A stretch of DNA of 60,000 nt from Cristatella mucedo (GCA_009760855.2 WPIO01000054.1:2767501-2827500), one strand, 5' to 3'. Counted from the first letter of the stretch, positions 20,640 through 32,112 are shown. Translations and numbers: made by a program. Notes: generated from the letters alone by a model not told the origin.

Positions 20640-21480
20640 CTTTAGAGCTTCGAATTCTCTGAACTCCCTTTCTGCATGTATTAACGACTTCCTCACATGG
20701 ATGGCAGCACATTTGCTTAGGTCAAATGATGATGCGTCATTTATTAGTTATGGGCAAACTAAATGCCTTTTAGAAATTGGAAAGGCAAATGCCTGAAATT
20801 GGCTCTGCCGGCATATCGCTTGTTAAATCATCGCGAATTATTGATGTCAAGTTCCCTAGTTGATTCTCATTAGGTAAACACATTAGCTCCACAGTCAAGG
20901 CTGCCTACTTTCAGCTACATACCGTTGCTAAATATCAAGCTTGTTAGGCAAGAATACGAAATACAAACTGGTCCGTGCATTTTTAACATCCTAACTTCAT
21001 TATTTAACCCACGGCTTACTAGTCTACCGGCCTGTAAAATCAGGGGCTTACAGCTACTCCCAAAGGCTGTAGCAAGGCATGTCTGTGGTGAGCATAGCAG
21101 TGGCCACGTCAGACCACTTCTAGCCGGCCTGCACTGACAACAGGCCTTAAGGCCAAGCATCGTAACACCCGCTTTTCGGAATCCAACAGTCTAGAAATAC
21201 CTCGTACAAACCTCAAATCCTTTGGAGACCGTGCATTTAGTTCGTATGCTCCCAAAGCCAAGAACTCACTCCCGACCTGCTTCGGAAAATCCCCTGACCT
21301 GATCACATTTAAAAGGAACTTAAAAATACACCAATTTAGGACAGTCTTTAGTGGATCCCTGTGATTCATCCTCCCGTGCTTATGCGTGCTGACACTGTGC
21401 ATGCTGCCACTAACCACATTTGCATGCTGACCCTGTGCATGTCAACCCTAACCATGTTATTCTAAAATTAGGGCTAGTTT
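20640..21480 (+). mobile_element. LINE F1 fragment with internal deletion
   Basis: The RT C-terminal region is recognisable through changing frames: YGQTKCLLEIGKANA near 20745-20800, SSTVKAAYFQLHTVAKYQAC near 20885-20945, then LHCLLTGL-type and RTNLKSFGD-type sequence. At about 21130 (CCTGCACTGA then CAACAGG) sequence corresponding to about 21675-21770 of the neighbouring element is missing. The terminal part runs into a second F1 copy at 21480. Confidence 0.8.
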
Positions 21481-22215
21481 AGATAAGGATACCACGTCCA
21501 AGTTGGTCTATGCATTCGTGACATGTCGTCTCGACTTCTGCAACTCACTGCTTACTGGCCTACCAGCATGTGCGATCAGGCGATTGCAGCTGGTGCAAAA
21601 CTCTGCAGCTAGGCTTGTCTGTCGTGAGCGTCGCAGTTGCCAAATTACTCCACTTCTCGCCGACCTGCACTGGTTACCAGTCAAGCAACGGATTGACTTC
21701 AAGGTTTTGTAGCTCACTTTTAGGTCTCTTCATTCTATGGCTCCAGCCTATCTTTCAGATATACTACCCCATCAGGCAAAGCATCGTACCACTCGCTTTT
21801 CGGAATCCAACAGTCTAGAAATACCTCGTACAAACCTTAAATCCTTTGGAGACCGTGCATTTAGCTCGTATGCTCCCACAGCCTGGAACTCCCTCCCGAC
21901 CTGCATCAGAACATCCCCTGACCTGACCACATTTGAAAGAAGCTTAAAAACATACCTATTTAGGACAGCATTTAGTGGGTCCTTGTGATTCGTCCTCGAT
22001 GTGCTTATGCGTGCTGACACTGTTCATGCTGCCACTAACCACATTTGCATGCTGACCCAGTGCATGTAACCCCTAACCATGTTATTCATTTTGTTTGTTT
22101 TTCAAGCATGATTTTACTTACTATTCTATTGCGTATCACTTTGCAGCAAATGTCAAGCGCCTAGAAAGAGATTAAGTTCTCTGAGGGCGCTTTATCAAGT
22201 GCAATATTATTATTA
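21480..22215 (+). mobile_element. LINE F1 fragment, best-preserved copy
   Basis: Codes, with one internal TAG (21711-21713), for SRLDFCNSLLTGLP-like sequence, RRLQLVQNSAARLVC, ADLHWLPVKQRIDFKVL, then AKHRTTRFSESNSLEI, SYAPTAWNSLPTCIRT and TFERSLKTYLFRTAFSG. It then stops and passes through an untranslated region to the terminal hairpin (AAGCGCC and GGGCGCTT arms) and (ATT)n. This defines the F1 3' structure. The order of motifs is that of L2/CR1/Jockey-type ORF2 C-termini; assignment to a clade needs the core RT. Confidence 0.88.
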
Positions 22216-22224
22216 TTCATTTTG

Positions 22225-22355
22225 GTTGTTTTTTAAGCATGATTTTACTTACCATTTAATTGCATTTCCCTTTGCAGCAAATGAAAGCTCATAGAAAGAG
22301 ATTAAGTTCTCTGAGGGCGCGTTATCAAGTACATTATTATTATTATTATTATTAT
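22225..22355 (+). mobile_element. LINE F1 3' end, solo
   Basis: TTTAAGCATGATTTTACTTA, then the hairpin and a long (ATT)n tail ending near 22355. It directly follows the tail of the previous copy, so it is a nested or tandem insertion into the tail. Confidence 0.85.
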
Positions 22356-22374
22356 TAACAGGTTAAGCAACCCT

Positions 22375-22814
22375 TTAACTTCAAGAATCTACCATTCAGT
22401 TTAGATTACTTAATTTTTTGCCTCCAGCCTAGCAATAAGATATACTGCTCCACCATGCTAAGCATTCTACTACTAACTTTATGGAATCTAATTGTGTATG
22501 CATACCTCGTGCGAACCGTGCCTTTAGTTAGCACACTCCCAAAGCATAGAGCTAGCTCCTGACTTTGATCACGACATCGCCTTAAGTGATGGCATTTAAA
22601 AGAAACTGAACACATACATATTTGTCGTAGTATGAAGTGGTTCCCTGCCAGTCGAACTTTATTTACCAATGGTGGTGACACTGAGCATGCGACTACTACC
22701 CACACTTGCATGCTGACCCTGTGTATGTCACCCCTATGTTCTTCTTGTGGTTTAATGATCATGCAACCACTAACTATTCGACTGGACTTCCTTTGGAGCA
22801 AATCTAAATCGCCT

Positions 22815-22846
<32 letters not shown>

Positions 22847-22915
22847 AGAGAGAGGGGAGAGAAATTAAGTTTTCTGACGGTACTTTATGAAGTGTTTTAT
22901 GATTATTATTCTACG
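22375..22915 (+). mobile_element. LINE F1 fragment, strongly decayed
   Basis: CCTCCAGCCTAGCAATAAGA and later CATGCTGACCCTGTGTATGT align with the F1 end region. The terminal hairpin is expanded by a (GA)n tract at 22815-22845. Confidence 0.7.
22815..22845. repeat. (GA)n tract inside a LINE hairpin
   Basis: The GAGAGA of the F1 terminal hairpin has grown to about 15 units. Confidence 0.9.
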
Positions 22916-23960
22916 TTGCCCTTTTCACAAGCACTGGCAGAGCTACAGGGAAAGTTGGCAGACGATCGATGGCGTCCCTGCCGTGTTATCCTCAACCTTG
23001 CTTTAATCAACTGCCAATTTCAGTTCCTCAACGACGACACTTGATCGTCCGAGAAGTCGAATGAAAGGGTTTAGTTATGGTGGCGGTGTCTCGATCTGTC
23101 GGTGCGAGCATGTGCCAGTGCATGCTGACTCGAATCGAGACACTGCCAGGGTGGAGCACATCACCTTGGGTGGCCTAGTGCTTGCTCTTACCACACTACT
23201 TTTGGAATTCGCCAACAGGAAAGAATTTACGAAGCCGAGACAATAATGAGCGAAAACATGATTATAGATAGTTTGGGTTTCTTCGCAATTAGGTCGAGAG
23301 GGAATTACTACAGCCACACCATAGCGATTAGATGCCAAATATGGTGCCTAACAACTCAACAGATTAATACGTGACGTTCAGTCACCTTACAGTTCGTCAT
23401 CAACTCGTACGCTTCATTTGTGGCTCCGATTCCCGAGGTAGTGACAAAGCATCCAGTGCCCATATGCACTGCGACAGGCGATCCTAATCGAGTTAAGTAA
23501 TAATGATATCATACATTAATATTAAAATGTATCACGCAAAAACTTCAGCATACAGTGGAGCATCGGCCCAAAGCATTTTCAGAAGCACCCACTGCCCTTA
23601 TATGTCAAGGTGGCCCACTCGGGTTGTGGCTGGGTTATATGCTGGCCGGTATAGCTTTGCTAATAAACCGATGGTGAAGAGCCGTTAAAAGCATGATCTA
23701 GAGGGGCCGGTGCCTAGCTGCTGTGCCCTTTGATTTGGCATGCACGTAGGACGGTAACCCACTGGTGAACAATTGGTGAGTTCACCAGCAGGGTCAGCCA
23801 GTGCTTAGCTGTGGTCTGCCTCTTGTGAATGAATCATCGGGCTTTGAGTCGGCACAGCCATGGTAGAGAAGATGTGAGTCAATTGACTGAAAGGGGAGTT
23901 GAGAGAAGGGCATCACTCTACTCCGTCAGTACTTGTATAGTCAAAGTGCATCCATCTGTT
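22916..23960. other. No recognisable feature
   Basis: No exon with paired splice borders and no known repeat was recognised. Short frames are present on both strands, for example 22920-23044 (+) with ALAELQGKLADDRWRPC, but nothing supports them as exons. Confidence 0.4.
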
Positions 23961-24120
23961 CAGTGAGTCGTACGATAATAATAATAATAATAACAATAAT
24001 AATAATGCACTTGATAAAAAGCTCTCTGAGAACTTAACCTTTTTCTAGGGGCTTTACATTTGCTGCAAAGTGAAATGCAGATTTATTGTAGGCAAAATCA
24101 TGCTTGAAAAAAAATCAAAT
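23960..24120 (-). mobile_element. LINE F1 3' end, solo
   Basis: (AAT)n at 23973-24006, then GCACTTGATAAAAAGCTCTC and GGGGCTTTACATTTGCTGCA: the terminal hairpin on the minus strand. Confidence 0.85.
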
Positions 24121-25280
24121 GAAACAAACAAAATGAAAAAAAAACAATGTCGAACGAAAAACCGTTGGTGTTGATCATCGGCTGGCTCTCTGCCTTATTG
24201 AACTAAACCACCGGGGAGGGGTCACTTTTGAAAGCGAATAATCACATAATGTCTTAAACCGTATCTCACTGTGTAGTCAGCTCACTTGCTCCCCTCCAGC
24301 GGTCGACTTCCGTTGAACCCTCATCAACCAAAATTGTCGATCTGCCTGCTAATCTTTTGTCTGCGAACGTGGAGTTCGACTGATTTGAAACTAATTTCGT
24401 GACCTCCGAATGCCACTTCTCTGCTCGCTAAATGTCACTTGCCACCAACCTCCTTTATTTCTATACATAGGAGATGATACCCTGCTCGTCGGTGCGTGTG
24501 CCGACACTAGTATTTGGCCAAAGTCGCGCCGTTCAGCCCACAGCTGCAAAAAATACTAGCCTCGGCTTCCAGCATCCACCTACCTTCACGAAGAAAGATT
24601 GTCCATGTAGCAGGTAGCGGCCAATCTTTAATGGAGATCATTCAATATGATTAGCAGAAACGATATGCCCAGCTCGTGTGTAAACTGGTGAGCATCATAC
24701 GCTCTCCCTATGTCGACACTGACTCCGTACAGGATCGTCTCCATAGGGTCATCGCTTCAGGTGGTGGCCAATGTTAGGGAGAGATCATGACACATTATTG
24801 CTGCAGCAGCTCTTGGCCGGTTTGAATTACCAAGTTTGAAGCGAAGGGTAGCAGCACGATCGTCTCACGCCGCCATCAAAAGAAAACGCTAGCAACATCT
24901 CAGCTTCACCTTGGCGGCCACAGATTTTTCACCGGTGGCTTCTTTGAAATGGCATCCCATGCAGCTCTGTCTTGTGTCACCGCAGACAAATCAGACAAGC
25001 TGCAACTGTCGACCTGAGCGTAGCTAGCCAAATGCAGCCTTAAGTTTGTGCTTCAAAGCGATTGTGTTGACCTCAACCACCACGCCATAGCCTACCACCT
25101 GAGGAGATGGCTAGCTTTGTCGTCGACTGACAGCAATGCAGCCAGCATGCATCTAGTGCTATACCCTGAGTAGATTCCTCAGGCAGAACTGCGTGTGCAG
25201 CACCGGGAAAGAGCAACTAGGTTAGCTTTCAAGTCAGTCGAGCGTTTGACACAGGCAGCAGTTCCGGTCACGTCACACCC
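24121..25280. other. Unclassified, possibly an old transposon
   Basis: Fragments such as VDLNHHAIAYHLRRWLAL (near 25068-25120, +) look protein-like but are bounded by stops and frameshifts. No terminal repeat is seen, and the sequence does not recur elsewhere in the window in any form I could recognise. Confidence 0.3.
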
Positions 25281-25379
25281 GATCCTAAAAAGCTGCCGGC
25301 CACAGCATCGTTTTTGCCTTTCTTAGCAGCAGGGTTGCTCGAGAGAAATAATAACTAAGATTAATAAATGCAAAGCTAA

Positions 25380-25530
25380 TACTTACAGTAACTCCAGCGA
25401 ATGTGACCCCAACTTCACCGAAAAATAATTCAATGTTTAAAACTTCACTGACCACGAAGCAGAAAATTCGTTTGACCTCATCAATGGCACCTGAGATGAC
25501 CCTGGCTTGGGCCACCACCAGGGGCTTCAA
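25380..25530 (-). other. Possible minus-strand exon of unknown function
   Basis: On the minus strand an open stretch of about 48 codons (LVVAQARVISGAIDEVKRIF, then FGEVGVTFAGVT) ends at a good donor, ACT|GTAAGT. A weak acceptor TTGATTGAAG precedes it. It is the only plausible minus-strand exon seen, and no family is recognised. It could equally be chance. Confidence 0.25.
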
Positions 25531-26460
25531 TCAAGTTGAATAAATACAGCTGTATATGTCCAGCACTGCTTGTGACCACGGAAGCGACTGCAAATGACAG
25601 ATATGTTGCACTGGCAAGCGGTACTGATGTCGATAATGCTTCGCTGGCAGGCTCATTAAGTAATAATATGTAGCCATTCCCTCACATTCGAGTAAGGGCT
25701 GTGGAAAAGCAATACCGTCTTGGGGCAGAGGTCATCGTTGTAATGTTCGTGCACGTTTCCCGGAAATGTAATGACTGTTTTGCACACTTGACGTCCTGGT
25801 TCCTTAACGTCTCAGTGCTGTTATCGCTGCCCGAGAAAAGCTGATCTCTTGATTTGCAGTTGCCTGGTCGATAAGAGGGAGCTTTAGCTGCAACAAGAGA
25901 CCTCTACAGACCTTGCGTGTTGAGAGAAAAACTCATGGCAATAGCATCTGTACAGTGATTTTAAGTGTATCTGCAGTTATTACGTTAGTTTTATAATCGG
26001 CACAGTTCATATTCTGTTCTTATCATAATTTTCTTCTTTCAATCCTTTTAGTTACTAATTCTAAAGGTCGCTCTGTAGCTATTTATAAGTACACATGTCT
26101 CGCTTATAACTGCCGAGTTAGCAGGCTCGAGCCCTGCAGCATAATTAACGCTCAAGGATAAAGACAAAGTTCTCGTAGAGAACAAAAGTGAATTGTATAT
26201 TTACGTTTCTTTTAATCAAAATGCATACAAAGTTGATCGTTTTCTCAACTTCTGCGTAATTGTTATTAGTTAACGTCTGCTTTGGTTTTTTGAGGAGAAG
26301 ATAGTCTTATGCAGTTTTTAGTTGTTCTGGATGTGACTCTGACGATCGGCATGTGACCTCCAAGGCTATGGCGAAAAGAGAGGCTTGCATTGCTATTTCC
26401 AATGCAAAATGCAATAGGCCCGTCTCGACTGTGCTTGTAATTGTATCAGCCCTGTTGCAG
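25531..26460. other. No recognisable feature before the duplicate microexon
   Basis: No convincing exon. A short stretch at 26110-26190 has a B-box-like AGGCTCGAGCCC and an AAGTTCTC motif, which may be a worn SINE-2 remnant. Confidence 0.35.
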
Positions 26461-26490
26461 GCTCAGGGATTGCGGGTATCGTATCCCTAA
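26461..26490 (+). pseudogene. Duplicate 30-nt microexon of an FTP domain
   Basis: Acceptor CCTGTTGCAG, donor A|GTAAAT, 30 nt, encoding GSGIAGIVSL plus A. Size, phase and ending match 8706-8735. The exon itself is undamaged, but the downstream exon it would join (26710) carries stops. Confidence 0.65.
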
Positions 26491-26709
26491 GTAAATATTG
26501 AGAAGCATTCAGCACCATGAGTTCTTAAACAGACAAATAGTTGTGGTATTATAAAAAAGATACGATTTTGGCTGAAAACAACGAACGATCGTCATCTGTA
26601 CTCAAAGATTTTCACTAATGAATTTGTTAGCCCCTCTGATCTCGTTATCTGTCTAGTTTAATCAGAAAACGGTGCAGAGTGATTTTATCTTTTGCCTCTC
26701 CTTCTTTAG

Positions 26710-26904
26710 GCAAGCCTGAATGAAAGTCAAAGCCATCTATGGAACCACCTTCACGTGCTGCCGACCACATTGCATGTTCATTTGAAGGTTACGTCGTCAC
26801 CTATGCTCTCACTCGGAATGTCGCATACGACTGAATCGCAGTCGACCTGGAGGGGCAGCACAACGTCTCAACGATCGCAGCACAAACTAGACGCTGAGCG
26901 TCCA
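26710..26904 (+). pseudogene. Duplicate FTP N-terminal exon with three stops
   Basis: Acceptor CTCCTTCTTTAG (ending 26709). It is exactly 195 nt, as in the exon at 8953-9147, and the frame is kept end to end: SFEGYVVTYAL, IAVDLEGQHNVSTIA. In-frame TGA codons stand at 26721, 26832 and 26895, and the donor-side GGT is changed to AGT. WIYVDLG has become IAVDLEG. Decay so far is by substitution only. No terminal FTP exon is found downstream. Confidence 0.75.
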
Positions 26905-26978
26905 GTGGGTGATAGCCATGGCAGGAGTGAGGTGCAGCTTTGCTGCTCCGGTCAGGCTTTCGGGAAATACAATGAATC

Positions 26979-26979
26979 G

Positions 26980-27052
<73 letters not shown>
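26979..27052. repeat. (GT)n microsatellite
   Basis: About 36 GT units, one TTTG interruption. Confidence 0.97.
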
Positions 27053-27053
<1 letters not shown>

Positions 27054-27404
27054 ATCTCCCAACAGCCGATAAGGGGCCAAGAGGTAGCAGAGAGTGAGCC
27101 CTTGCCACAGGCTATTCCACTTACAGCTATGGCCTCACTGCCGAGGCATAAGTGCTTCCGATTCCGTTTAGGCTTGTGGGTTTTCACGACATCAAGCTCT
27201 TGCTACCAGGTTGCAGTTACCTAGCATAAGCTACCTGATTGCAGTTATGATGCAAGATTGCCAACCAAGCCACCATACGAACGAATTTATTAACCATGGT
27301 ATAAGAATTAATTGGGACTTAAACTTTTATCAGATGCCACATGCATTGCTAATAGCTGTTTTTTTAATTACGTTTTATAATGAAAGCACTTTTTTCTAAA
27401 ATGA
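27053..27404 (+). other. Intronic duplicate flank
   Basis: 27100-27250 matches 20260-20350 (CATCAAGCTC and GCTACC motifs in order). Nothing else is recognised. Confidence 0.45.
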
Positions 27405-27560
27405 TGAAGCGCGATGGCACACTAGATAAACAGGTCACTTTTTACAACCTTATTCCCGAGGTTGTGGGTTCAAATCTTGCAGTGGGCGTTTCGTAATTGC
27501 CACTGCAAGCAGTGGAGATATCTGTTAAGGCTCTTTTATCGCTGTACAAATGAGGAATTT
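27405..27560 (+). mobile_element. SINE-1, copy 2
   Basis: GATGGCACACTAGATAAACA, B box GGGTTCAAATCTTG, then GCCACTGCAAGCAGTGG and GGCTCTTTTATCGCT. Confidence 0.75.
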
Positions 27561-28420
27561 AAATTAGCTATAGCCTACAACGTGACAGTCAAAATTGGCA
27601 CAATGGTTCAGGCTCACTAGATCGTACTTACAGTTCAGCTTCAAACTCTTCGATCGCAAAAGTTAATTCATGGGTTCCACATCTTGAACGGCTAATCGCA
27701 TAATTCTATTTTAGAAAATGAAAACTAGTAAACTGCGATTAATAACGCTGAAACTTTCAGCAGAGATTCCAGTGCAGCAGAAAAGGTTTGATATTATAAT
27801 TTAGGCTTTAGGCACGGCATTATTCAGGCGATCTGATGAGTAGACGCTAAATGAATCAGGTAGTAGAATCAAATTTTTTAGCGAACAGATTCTAGCAATT
27901 CCATTTACAGTATTCCTGTAAAAAGCTGCACAGCCAATTTTTGAAAATAGAAGTAAGAAGCCACAGAGCCTGCTGGGAAAAATAAATTTCGTGTGGTGTG
28001 AGAAGTACAGACACTCATACCAGTACGAATAAGCTATACATGTTCTGGCGGCTTTAATCCGACTTCTGATCGTCTTATTTCTTAGATTCCTTTGAAAGTT
28101 AAACACTAGCTGCTGATTAAAGGGGTGAATAAATGATAAGCACTGCCGGCAGGTCGTCCGTGGCACGGACTCAAGTATTTACTCGTTCTATGAGGCCAGA
28201 CCACAGTCAACGATCCGGCTACTAGCAGACGAATTGCAATTCTTTTGTCCCAGCACCGAAATCTTGCCAGGCTACAGACGTTGTCGCAAACTTGAATGAA
28301 TCAGTAAGAAACGTAATTCACTATCGAATATTTACAGAACGTAAGTACGCGAATGTGAAGGTCGCTGGGAATATATTAGCAGCTAGTTCTCACTTTTATA
28401 ACGATGGCTAGAAAAAACAG
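27561..28420 (+). repeat. Partial tandem unit (end of copy A)
   Basis: SINE-1 plus the following DNA corresponds to the order in the 40-51 kb array: CAATGGTT/GCTTCAAACTC (27600-27650 and 41085-41145) and GACTCAAGTATT (28170 and 40076). This places one partial array unit at the end of copy A. Confidence 0.5.
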
Positions 28421-28549
28421 AAACAACTGTCATAGAGCTTGAGGCCTTCTTTTCCGTTAAGCTATTTTTCAGCCTTAAAATCATCCATTTCCGCAATTAC
28501 CTGCTTAATCATGCTCGTGCATGTTTGATTCAGCGGATAGTGTTAGCCA

Positions 28550-29420
28550 GAGGCCCGACTAACCAGCCGCAGTGAGTGCATTCATGTTTTCTTTAGGGGG
28601 CTGGCATAAACACGAATCAAATGTTATTAGGCTAACTTGAAACTTGGCAAACCACCAACCCGGTGGCCATTGATTGAATTGCAGGTCGCTGCAAGGAAAT
28701 CATATATTGATTCAATCATCTCATGTTGCGATGTCATTAATGCACTGTAACTTCATGAACCAACTATTCGCTTGGCAAGTTCTGATAACTTCCTCGTGGT
28801 TTCAGTGCGAAGTCGTAAATGATGTGTCAGATATTGGGGGCACTTGAGAATCGCCTTCAAAATCAGCAGTAGTTTTGGGTCCTATAGGCGACTTGCAGAA
28901 ACTAAAGTGTTATTGACCTTCGATTGGGGCCTATCGCTGCTGCTCGCACGCGCTTTTTTTGCGGTTTTTGTTTGCGGTTTGTGGTTTTCTGAGGTCAATC
29001 GGAGCTCCGGACGGCGCTCCGATTGCCTGCTCAATACAGGAACTCAAAGAGCCAAGGTCTGGAGGCCCCTGACGAGGCCCGAGACGTTGCATCTCGTTGC
29101 GCTCGCTTTTTTATTCCATGCGATGTATATATTTCGAGCAGCTGCCGGCCTGAAGTCGCCGATGGCCTGCGAATACTTTTGGGCCTCTACTCACCATCGC
29201 CAGTGCTGCCGCTGCTCATTATAGATGGCACCAAGGACGCTACCTGGCATACATACCCATACATATATTCCATACATACGCTGTATGTTTACGCTCCTTT
29301 CGCCTGCCGCAAGAAGATTAATGCAGCGCCGACGTTTATCCGGTCTATCGCCTATAGCGCGTGCTGCTGCATTTTAGCAGCCAAGCACTTAAAAGCAGAC
29401 GTACAGCGGCGCCGGCTGAA
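28550..29420 (+). promoter_or_regulatory. Upstream region of copy B
   Basis: Matches 53090-53940 upstream of copy C: CACTTGAGAATCGCC at 28842 and 53362, ATAGGCGA and GCTGCTCG motifs in the same order. It becomes GC-rich toward the TATA box. Conservation may be promoter function before decay, or simply duplication. Confidence 0.5.
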
Positions 29421-29421
29421 A

Positions 29422-29429
29422 CATAAAAG
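29422..29429 (+). promoter_or_regulatory. TATA-like box of copy B
   Basis: CATAAAAG within CGGCGCCGGCTGAAACATAA, nearly identical to the copy C promoter at 53943. Confidence 0.55.
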
Positions 29430-29458
29430 CTAGAATGAAGTGGCGGCACGTCCACGTC

Positions 29459-29512
29459 ATGCAGCGGCAGCAGAGGCATCTCCACGGTTGCCTCGAGGTC
29501 ATAAGAGGTCGT
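29459..29512 (+). pseudogene. Degenerate signal-peptide exon of copy B
   Basis: An ATG stands at 29459, near the position of the copy C start. The frame reads about 17 codons (MQRQQRHLHGCLEVIRG then R) and stops at TAG 29510-29512. The Leu/Trp-rich core that makes the copy C exon a signal peptide is absent and no donor matching copy C is seen. Copy B is therefore unlikely to be secreted even if transcribed. Confidence 0.55.
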
Positions 29513-30650
29513 TAGAGAGAGATTTGCTCAAAGCGTCGCCTCTGTCACAGCCGAAGCAAAAGCTGCGCGAGCCTCGGTCTCGGTCTCCGAGTAGGTTTCG
29601 CCACCGCCGAACGCCTTACCACTTCCACCCGCGTCGACGCTCTGCAATTTCATTGGAAACATTGCCCCGTCGCCGCTACTCGTGGCGGTGACGGCAGCGG
29701 CGGTGCGGCCGCGTGCCGAGCTATTATTCACCCGTGCGTGACTATTAGGTAAGCGACGCTGAAGCGATGCACTGCATCTGCTACGTGAACATGTGGCCTG
29801 CCTAACGTAAATTGCACGATACTTGAAGCTCGCAAAGCAACTTCTGAGACTGGGGAGTATTTAAAGGACCACCATTCACCCGAGCCTAAGGTTTAAAAAG
29901 CCTCCCAGAACATAAATTTGTTTTAAATTGTTTGACTCTGAAACTAATCAATTCCGTTCCCACGCGATCTGCAAAGACCTTGGAACGCAATATACGGAGG
30001 TGATGGAAATTAACCACTAGTTAAAAAATGGTGCGTTCTCCATGGAACGACTTTTGAACTAGGAGAGACAAAAAGCTTTTGGAAAAACTGTGGCAATCAG
30101 TTTATGGCACCGTGAAAATAAATGCAATTATTTCGCATTCAACCGAGTGTTTGAGACAAACCAAAATCCGAACAAGTTTGACGCGGGCAGTGCGTGCGGC
30201 GAACCACCTTTTCTTTCTCGCAACGTACTCACTCTCTCTAAGCGGCGTCGGATGAGTGCTCGGCAATTTTTTGTTAACGCGCGTCGCACTTCGCTTGCTA
30301 TTAAGCCTTTAGCTTTTGTGTAACGGAGTCAACACGCTATGTATGAACCGATCCACGCAAAGTTGGCCAGTTTGATTTCGCTTCAACCCTATCCGTAGCT
30401 CAGAGTAATGCTGCGGTCAAAAAATTTTCAAATAAGTTTAGTGTGTGAAGATAAGATGCCCAAGCAACTATTAGATATTACAACTATTTGTCTTAGTTTT
30501 TTCCCGATATTCACCCTGAAAATAGGCATTGTAAAATTACTAAAGATAGTCGCAAATAAGAAGAACACACATGCAGGTCGTTAGGTTCTAATGCTGTTTC
30601 TCATCAGTTTCCCAAATACATCGTGTCATAAGGCGCCGCAATTAAACTGA
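29513..30650 (+). other. Intron 1 of pseudogene copy B
   Basis: 29870-30340 matches 1-450 and 54418-54900 (CCCACGCGATCTGCAAAGAC etc.). The rest has no recognised feature. Confidence 0.5.
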
Positions 30651-31480
30651 CACGGGGCAGTTTTAAAATGCCACGTTCGGTCGCCGCAAGGCGAAATCTA
30701 TACAGATTGCAAACGATTGAATTTATAATATATCATAAATTTGTGAAAAGGACTAACATATTACTAATTTATAAAATTCTGTGCAAAAACGCCTACAATG
30801 TCATACAAGATATTTACTTATGCCTCCCTCTATGCTGATTAACGGAGCACCACAGCAGACTTCAGCGGAACTACTATGAAGGACATCGGAGTACGTGCCT
30901 TGGCCACCGACCACCCCAAAGACTCAAGCGCTGGGCTGATCGCGTGCCGTCACTTCTGCCGAGCTCAATTTACCGTTTACGCTCGCCTGAATAGGGCCTC
31001 ATCGAAAAATGGCTTTCTGTGGCTTTCTTGCTGCCTAGTGAAATAGTGGCAGATAGCCAGTCGTTGTATTGAGTTTCGTGCGCTACGGATGCGGAATTTC
31101 TACATTAAAGTTTGCGGTTTCTTCTCGTTGCCATTGACAATTTCTGATTCCATTGACACTCATTGACACTTATAGAAAACGTGCTCGGATCACCTTTGCA
31201 TCCTCAAGTCGTATGGTGAAGTGCGACGATCAGGTGTTTCCGAGTGACACTGACGGTTTAAGTACCGCTGTCATTTTTTAAATGTCGGAAAAAACTAACG
31301 CAGCTTAGTGCACACTGTCGGTGGCCTAGGCCGTCGGTGCTAAGGCCGGCACGTACAGTTTGTTATGCAAGGTGAGGCAGCTTTCCAATTTTTTTGCAAT
31401 TACCGCTTCCCAAACGTTGCTTTGCGTTATATGGGCACGCTCAATCCACCACGGGTAAAATTAGCTGTGAACAGCATCGC
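30650..31480 (+). repeat. Block R, copy B (degenerate)
   Basis: GGCTTTCTTGCTGCCTAGTG at 31020-31040 and GGCCTAGGCCGTCGGTGC at 31323 match the same landmarks in the other blocks. The conserved frame of the block is destroyed here. Confidence 0.5.
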
Positions 31481-31521
31481 TATTTGTCCGTGTCATTATC
31501 AGAGCATTAGGTAAAAAGAAA

Positions 31522-31555
31522 TTTTTTTCTCCTTCTCTCTCTCTCTCTCTCTCTT

Positions 31556-31597
<42 letters not shown>
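31522..31597. repeat. (CT)n microsatellite
   Basis: CT repeats with minor interruptions. It sits where copies A and C carry (TG)n. Confidence 0.95.
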
Positions 31598-31598
<1 letters not shown>

Positions 31599-31855
31599 GT
31601 CTCCTTCGGTCCGTCTTCGTATTTGTCTCTGGTTCTGTCTCTATCTCTCTCATTCTGGTATCCTAGTATTTCTCACTCTATTACCATACAGCGCAGTTGA
31701 AGTGGGTACGGACGTCCAGCCTTCGACATGCCGGAGGCTTGGCCGCTCCTCCCGTGGAGGCGTGGCCTCGGATCGGCTTGAGCGATGCATCCAGACAGCA
31801 GTGGTGGTGGTGACATCACTGCAAGCGGGTGATGACTGCAACGCCTGGTACGTGC

Positions 31856-32112
31856 ACAAAGCATGACCATGCACTTTGACGTCCACTTTGGAGACTTTAC
31901 GATGACCACCTACCTGCCACCGAAGGCCAGAGCTCTGGAGGAAATGGAAGCAGTGATGTAGCACTTTGCCAGCCTGTTCGTCTCAACTGGTGCCACCACC
32001 GGACCGCAGTGCAGCGCCGTCATTTACTCACTTAGTAGAAACACTTTTGATCTCGTGATAAGGGATGGCGAGTAGCAGGAGAGCGTTCAAGAAAAACTAC
32101 TTCTCAGAATCG
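31856..32112 (+). pseudogene. PAN-like exon of copy B, inactivated
   Basis: From ACTTTGACGTCCA onward this aligns with the PAN exons of copies A and C and ends at the same place with a good donor, ATCG|GTAAGC. The frame has TAG at 31959-31961 and 32073-32075. Three of the four core PAN cysteines are Phe (31965, 31977 and 32046: TGT to TTT, TGC to TTC, TGC to TTT); only the third remains. The acceptor side has no clear AG matching the others. This copy is dead as a PAN module. Confidence 0.75.

Noticed and set aside
28844-29433. Frames of about 130 codons upstream of copy B
   Set aside because: They are not preserved in the matching copy C region and overlap the promoter.
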